Shown here piece by piece: positions 5,667 through 7,152 of a DNA stretch of 7,152 nucleotides. The position numbers and the translations under genes are program-made. Position 1 is the stretch's first letter, and the number at the start of each line of letters is the position of its first letter. This stretch comes from JBBDNC01 sp040877875 (GTDB lineage: Bacteria > Bacteroidota > Rhodothermia > Balneolales > Balneolaceae): the NCBI GenBank assembly GCA_040877875.1, contig JBBDNC010000027.1, positions 1 to 7,152 on the forward strand, given 5' to 3'. A model generated the notes under the pieces. That model worked only from the letters and a program-made list of their open reading frames with translations, had not been told where the DNA came from and did not search any database.

Positions 5667-7086
5667 AGCAGTTATCAAAAAAATCGAAGAAAAGAATCTG
5701 ACTCCACGTCAAATTGTTGAAGAGCTCGACACTTATATCGTAGGACAAAAGGATGCAAAACGATCTGTCGCCATTTCTCTTCGAAACCGGTGGCGTAGGC
5801 TGAATGCAGATGAAGATATACGTGAAGAAATCATTCCCAATAATATCCTTATGATCGGCCCGACAGGGGTGGGGAAAACTGAAATCGCGCGGCGGCTGGC
5901 AAAACTTGCTCACGCTCCTTTTATAAAAGTTGAAGCATCCAAATTCACAGAAGTCGGATACGTTGGACGGGATGTTGAATCCATGATCCGTGACTTGACC
6001 GATATTGCCGTAAATATGGTAACCAAGGAAATGCAGGATCGGGTCAAGGAAAAAGCCAAAGGGATCGTCGAACACAGAATCCTCGATATCCTGATTCCTC
6101 CCGTTAAAAATAAACAGGCCTCTTCACCGGGATTTGACAACGACCAGAATTTTGATCCGGAAAAAGCCTCCAGCCAGGAACTGAATGAGCGAACACGGGA
6201 AAAATTCAGGGAAAAGCTGAAACGCGGAGAACTCGAGGACCGGAAAATTGAAATCGAAGTAAGTGCACAGAAAAAGCCAATGATGCAAGTATTTGGCCCC
6301 CAGGGAATGGAAGAAATGGGAATAAATCTCCAGGATATGCTCGGGAATCTGACCCAGGGAGGTAAAAAGGTAAAACGAACCCTTCCCATTAAGGAAGCAC
6401 GTGAGATTCTGCTGGAGGAAGAATCCCAGAAACTCATCGACCACGATGCTGCTGCAGAGGAAGCGCTGGATCGCGTACAAAATCAGGGCATCGTATTTAT
6501 TGATGAAATTGATAAAGTAGCTGAATCCGGCAGCGGCCCCGGTGGAGGCAAAGGCGGACCGGACGTCAGCCGTCAGGGTGTGCAACGGGACATGCTCCCA
6601 ATCGTAGAAGGCAGTACCGTATCTACCCGTCATGGCCTGGTTAAGACAGATCACATTTTATTTATCGGCTCCGGTGCGTTTCACGCCTCCAAACCGTCCG
6701 ATCTGATTCCCGAACTTCAGGGTCGATTTCCGATTCGGGTCGAACTGGACTCTCTGACGGAAAATGATTTTGTTGATATCCTTCAAAAGCCGAAGAACGC
6801 TCTCACCAAACAATACCAGGCGATGCTGCAGTCAGAAGGCGTTCAAATCGAATTTACGGAAGACGCCATTCGGGAAATTGCCCGAATCGCCGCCCAGGTA
6901 AATGATCAGGTTGAGAATATCGGTGCCAGAAGGCTTCATACGATCCTTTCATCCCTGCTTGAAGAACTCTTGTATGCCGTACCGGACGATATTGACAGCG
7001 GTGAAATCACCATTGACAAAGAATATGTAACAAAACAACTGGATACACTGGTCAAGGATAAGGACCTCAGCCATTACATACTTTAA
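5659..7086 (+). CDS. hslU: ATP-dependent protease ATPase subunit HslU (ClpY)
   Basis: HslU is the AAA+ hexameric unfoldase that recognises, unfolds and threads proteins into HslV. The 475-aa product (E. coli 443) has the N-terminal LTPRQIVEELDTYIVGQ, Walker A GPTGVGKT (67-74), pore loop GYVG (100-103) and the inserted I domain (about 110-245). Walker B follows as VFIDEID (279-285), then the arginine finger R356 in GRFPIR, sensor 2 GARR (422-425), and the C-terminal tail DLSHYIL, which docks into HslV to activate it. Extra length lies mainly in about 12 N-terminal residues and a Gln/Ser/Asp/Glu-rich stretch of the I domain (about 150-185). The start is TTG at 5659, inside the end of hslV; no ATG fits before the conserved N-terminus. 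This is probably coupled translation. Confidence 0.97.
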   Translation: MTKAVIKKIEEKNLTPRQIVEELDTYIVGQKDAKRSVAISLRNRWRRLNADEDIREEIIPNNILMIGPTGVGKTEIARRLAKLAHAPFIKVEASKFTEVGYVGRDVESMIRDLTDIAVNMVTKEMQDRVKEKAKGIVEHRILDILIPPVKNKQASSPGFDNDQNFDPEKASSQELNERTREKFREKLKRGELEDRKIEIEVSAQKKPMMQVFGPQGMEEMGINLQDMLGNLTQGGKKVKRTLPIKEAREILLEEESQKLIDHDAAAEEALDRVQNQGIVFIDEIDKVAESGSGPGGGKGGPDVSRQGVQRDMLPIVEGSTVSTRHGLVKTDHILFIGSGAFHASKPSDLIPELQGRFPIRVELDSLTENDFVDILQKPKNALTKQYQAMLQSEGVQIEFTEDAIREIARIAAQVNDQVENIGARRLHTILSSLLEELLYAVPDDIDSGEITIDKEYVTKQLDTLVKDKDLSHYIL

Positions 7087-7092
7087 CATCTA

Positions 7093-7152
7093 ATGAGTTT
7101 AAGAAGGCTTTGCAAAACCAAGATTTTTGTTCAAGTTCAAAGCCAGAGGGAT
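7093..7152 (+). CDS. Partial ORF running off the window, probably repeat-derived
   Basis: An ATG 6 bp after the hslU stop opens a frame of 20 codons (starting MSLRRLCKTK) to the window end. It could be the next gene of the operon, but most of it coincides with the repeat and hairpin at 7102-7144 and no protein family is recognisable. A chance ORF across a non-coding repeat is more likely. Confidence 0.15.
   Translation, partial: MSLRRLCKTKIFVQVQSQRD
7102..7117 (-). repeat. Right copy of the 16-bp inverted repeat (partner at 40-55)
   Basis: agaaggctttgcaaaa is the exact reverse complement of 40-55. This copy forms the outer and middle part of the 5' arm of the hairpin at 7106-7144. The left copy lacks an equivalent hairpin in the visible sequence. 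It begins 16 bp after the hslU stop codon. Confidence 0.6.
7106..7144. repeat. Large imperfect hairpin after hslU
   Basis: GGCTTTG (7106-7112) pairs with CAAAGCC (7138-7144), and directly inside it CAAAA (7113-7117) pairs with TTTTG (7125-7129) around a 7-nt loop. This makes 12 bp interrupted by an 8-nt bulge (TTCAAGTT, 7130-7137) on the 3' side. No T-run follows on the + strand; on the - strand TTCTT follows, so it could act as a weak terminator for a convergent gene beyond the window. The shape resembles an intergenic palindromic repeat unit. Confidence 0.45.

Noticed and set aside
5479..6654. Three long - strand frames (5479-6075, 5910-6437, 6124-6654) opposite hslV/hslU
   Set aside because: They lie entirely antisense to well-conserved genes and are rich in Phe/Ser/Cys, as expected of shadow frames.
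40..7117. The inverted repeats as ends of a transposon
   Set aside because: No transposase or integrase lies between them and the cargo would be core genes in normal operons; no target duplication is visible.

Overview
The window is an ordinary bacterial chromosomal segment with every convincing gene on the + strand. It is moderate in GC, tightly packed inside two operons, and almost free of Shine-Dalgarno sequences. The gene content suggests the Bacteroidota/Balneolota/Rhodothermota side of the tree. Clues are the missing SD sites, a lipoprotein whose +2 region looks like a Bacteroidota surface-export signal, a short stand-alone biotin carrier of the acyl-CoA carboxylase type, and a Bacteroidota-like RNase E/G joined to hslVU. 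This placement is an inference; no rRNA or other marker is present.

Layout. Positions 1-128 hold no certain gene, but contain one copy of a 16-bp sequence that recurs inverted at the far right end, plus an AT-rich perfect hairpin. Then comes a predicted lipoprotein (about 129-674) that ends inside its own probable intrinsic terminator (644-680). A 221-bp gap with a 9-bp direct repeat follows. The first operon is a small winged-helix-like protein (896-1159), a biotin carboxyl carrier protein (1149-1658) and murA (1651-2925), each overlapping the next by 8-11 bp. A 421-bp AT-rich gap (2926-3346) has no conventional gene, but it holds a 14-codon ORF behind the only strong SD in the window, a compact stem structure and a TATAAT-type promoter. 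The second operon is rng/rne-type ribonuclease (3347-5086), hslV (5115-5666) and hslU (5659-7086). The last 66 bp hold a large imperfect hairpin, one arm of which is the inverted copy of the left-end repeat, and an ORF that runs off the window.

How the genes work together. HslV and HslU form one two-part ATP-dependent protease and are translationally coupled. RNase E/G ahead of them puts RNA turnover and protein turnover on one likely transcript. MurA makes the first committed peptidoglycan precursor. The biotin carrier should serve an acyl-CoA carboxylase encoded elsewhere. The winged-helix protein may regulate its own operon, but only its position supports that.

I do not see a clearly new defence, mobile or biosynthetic system. 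The parts most worth a second look are the leader region before the ribonuclease, the end repeats, and the small winged-helix gene with its upstream direct repeat.
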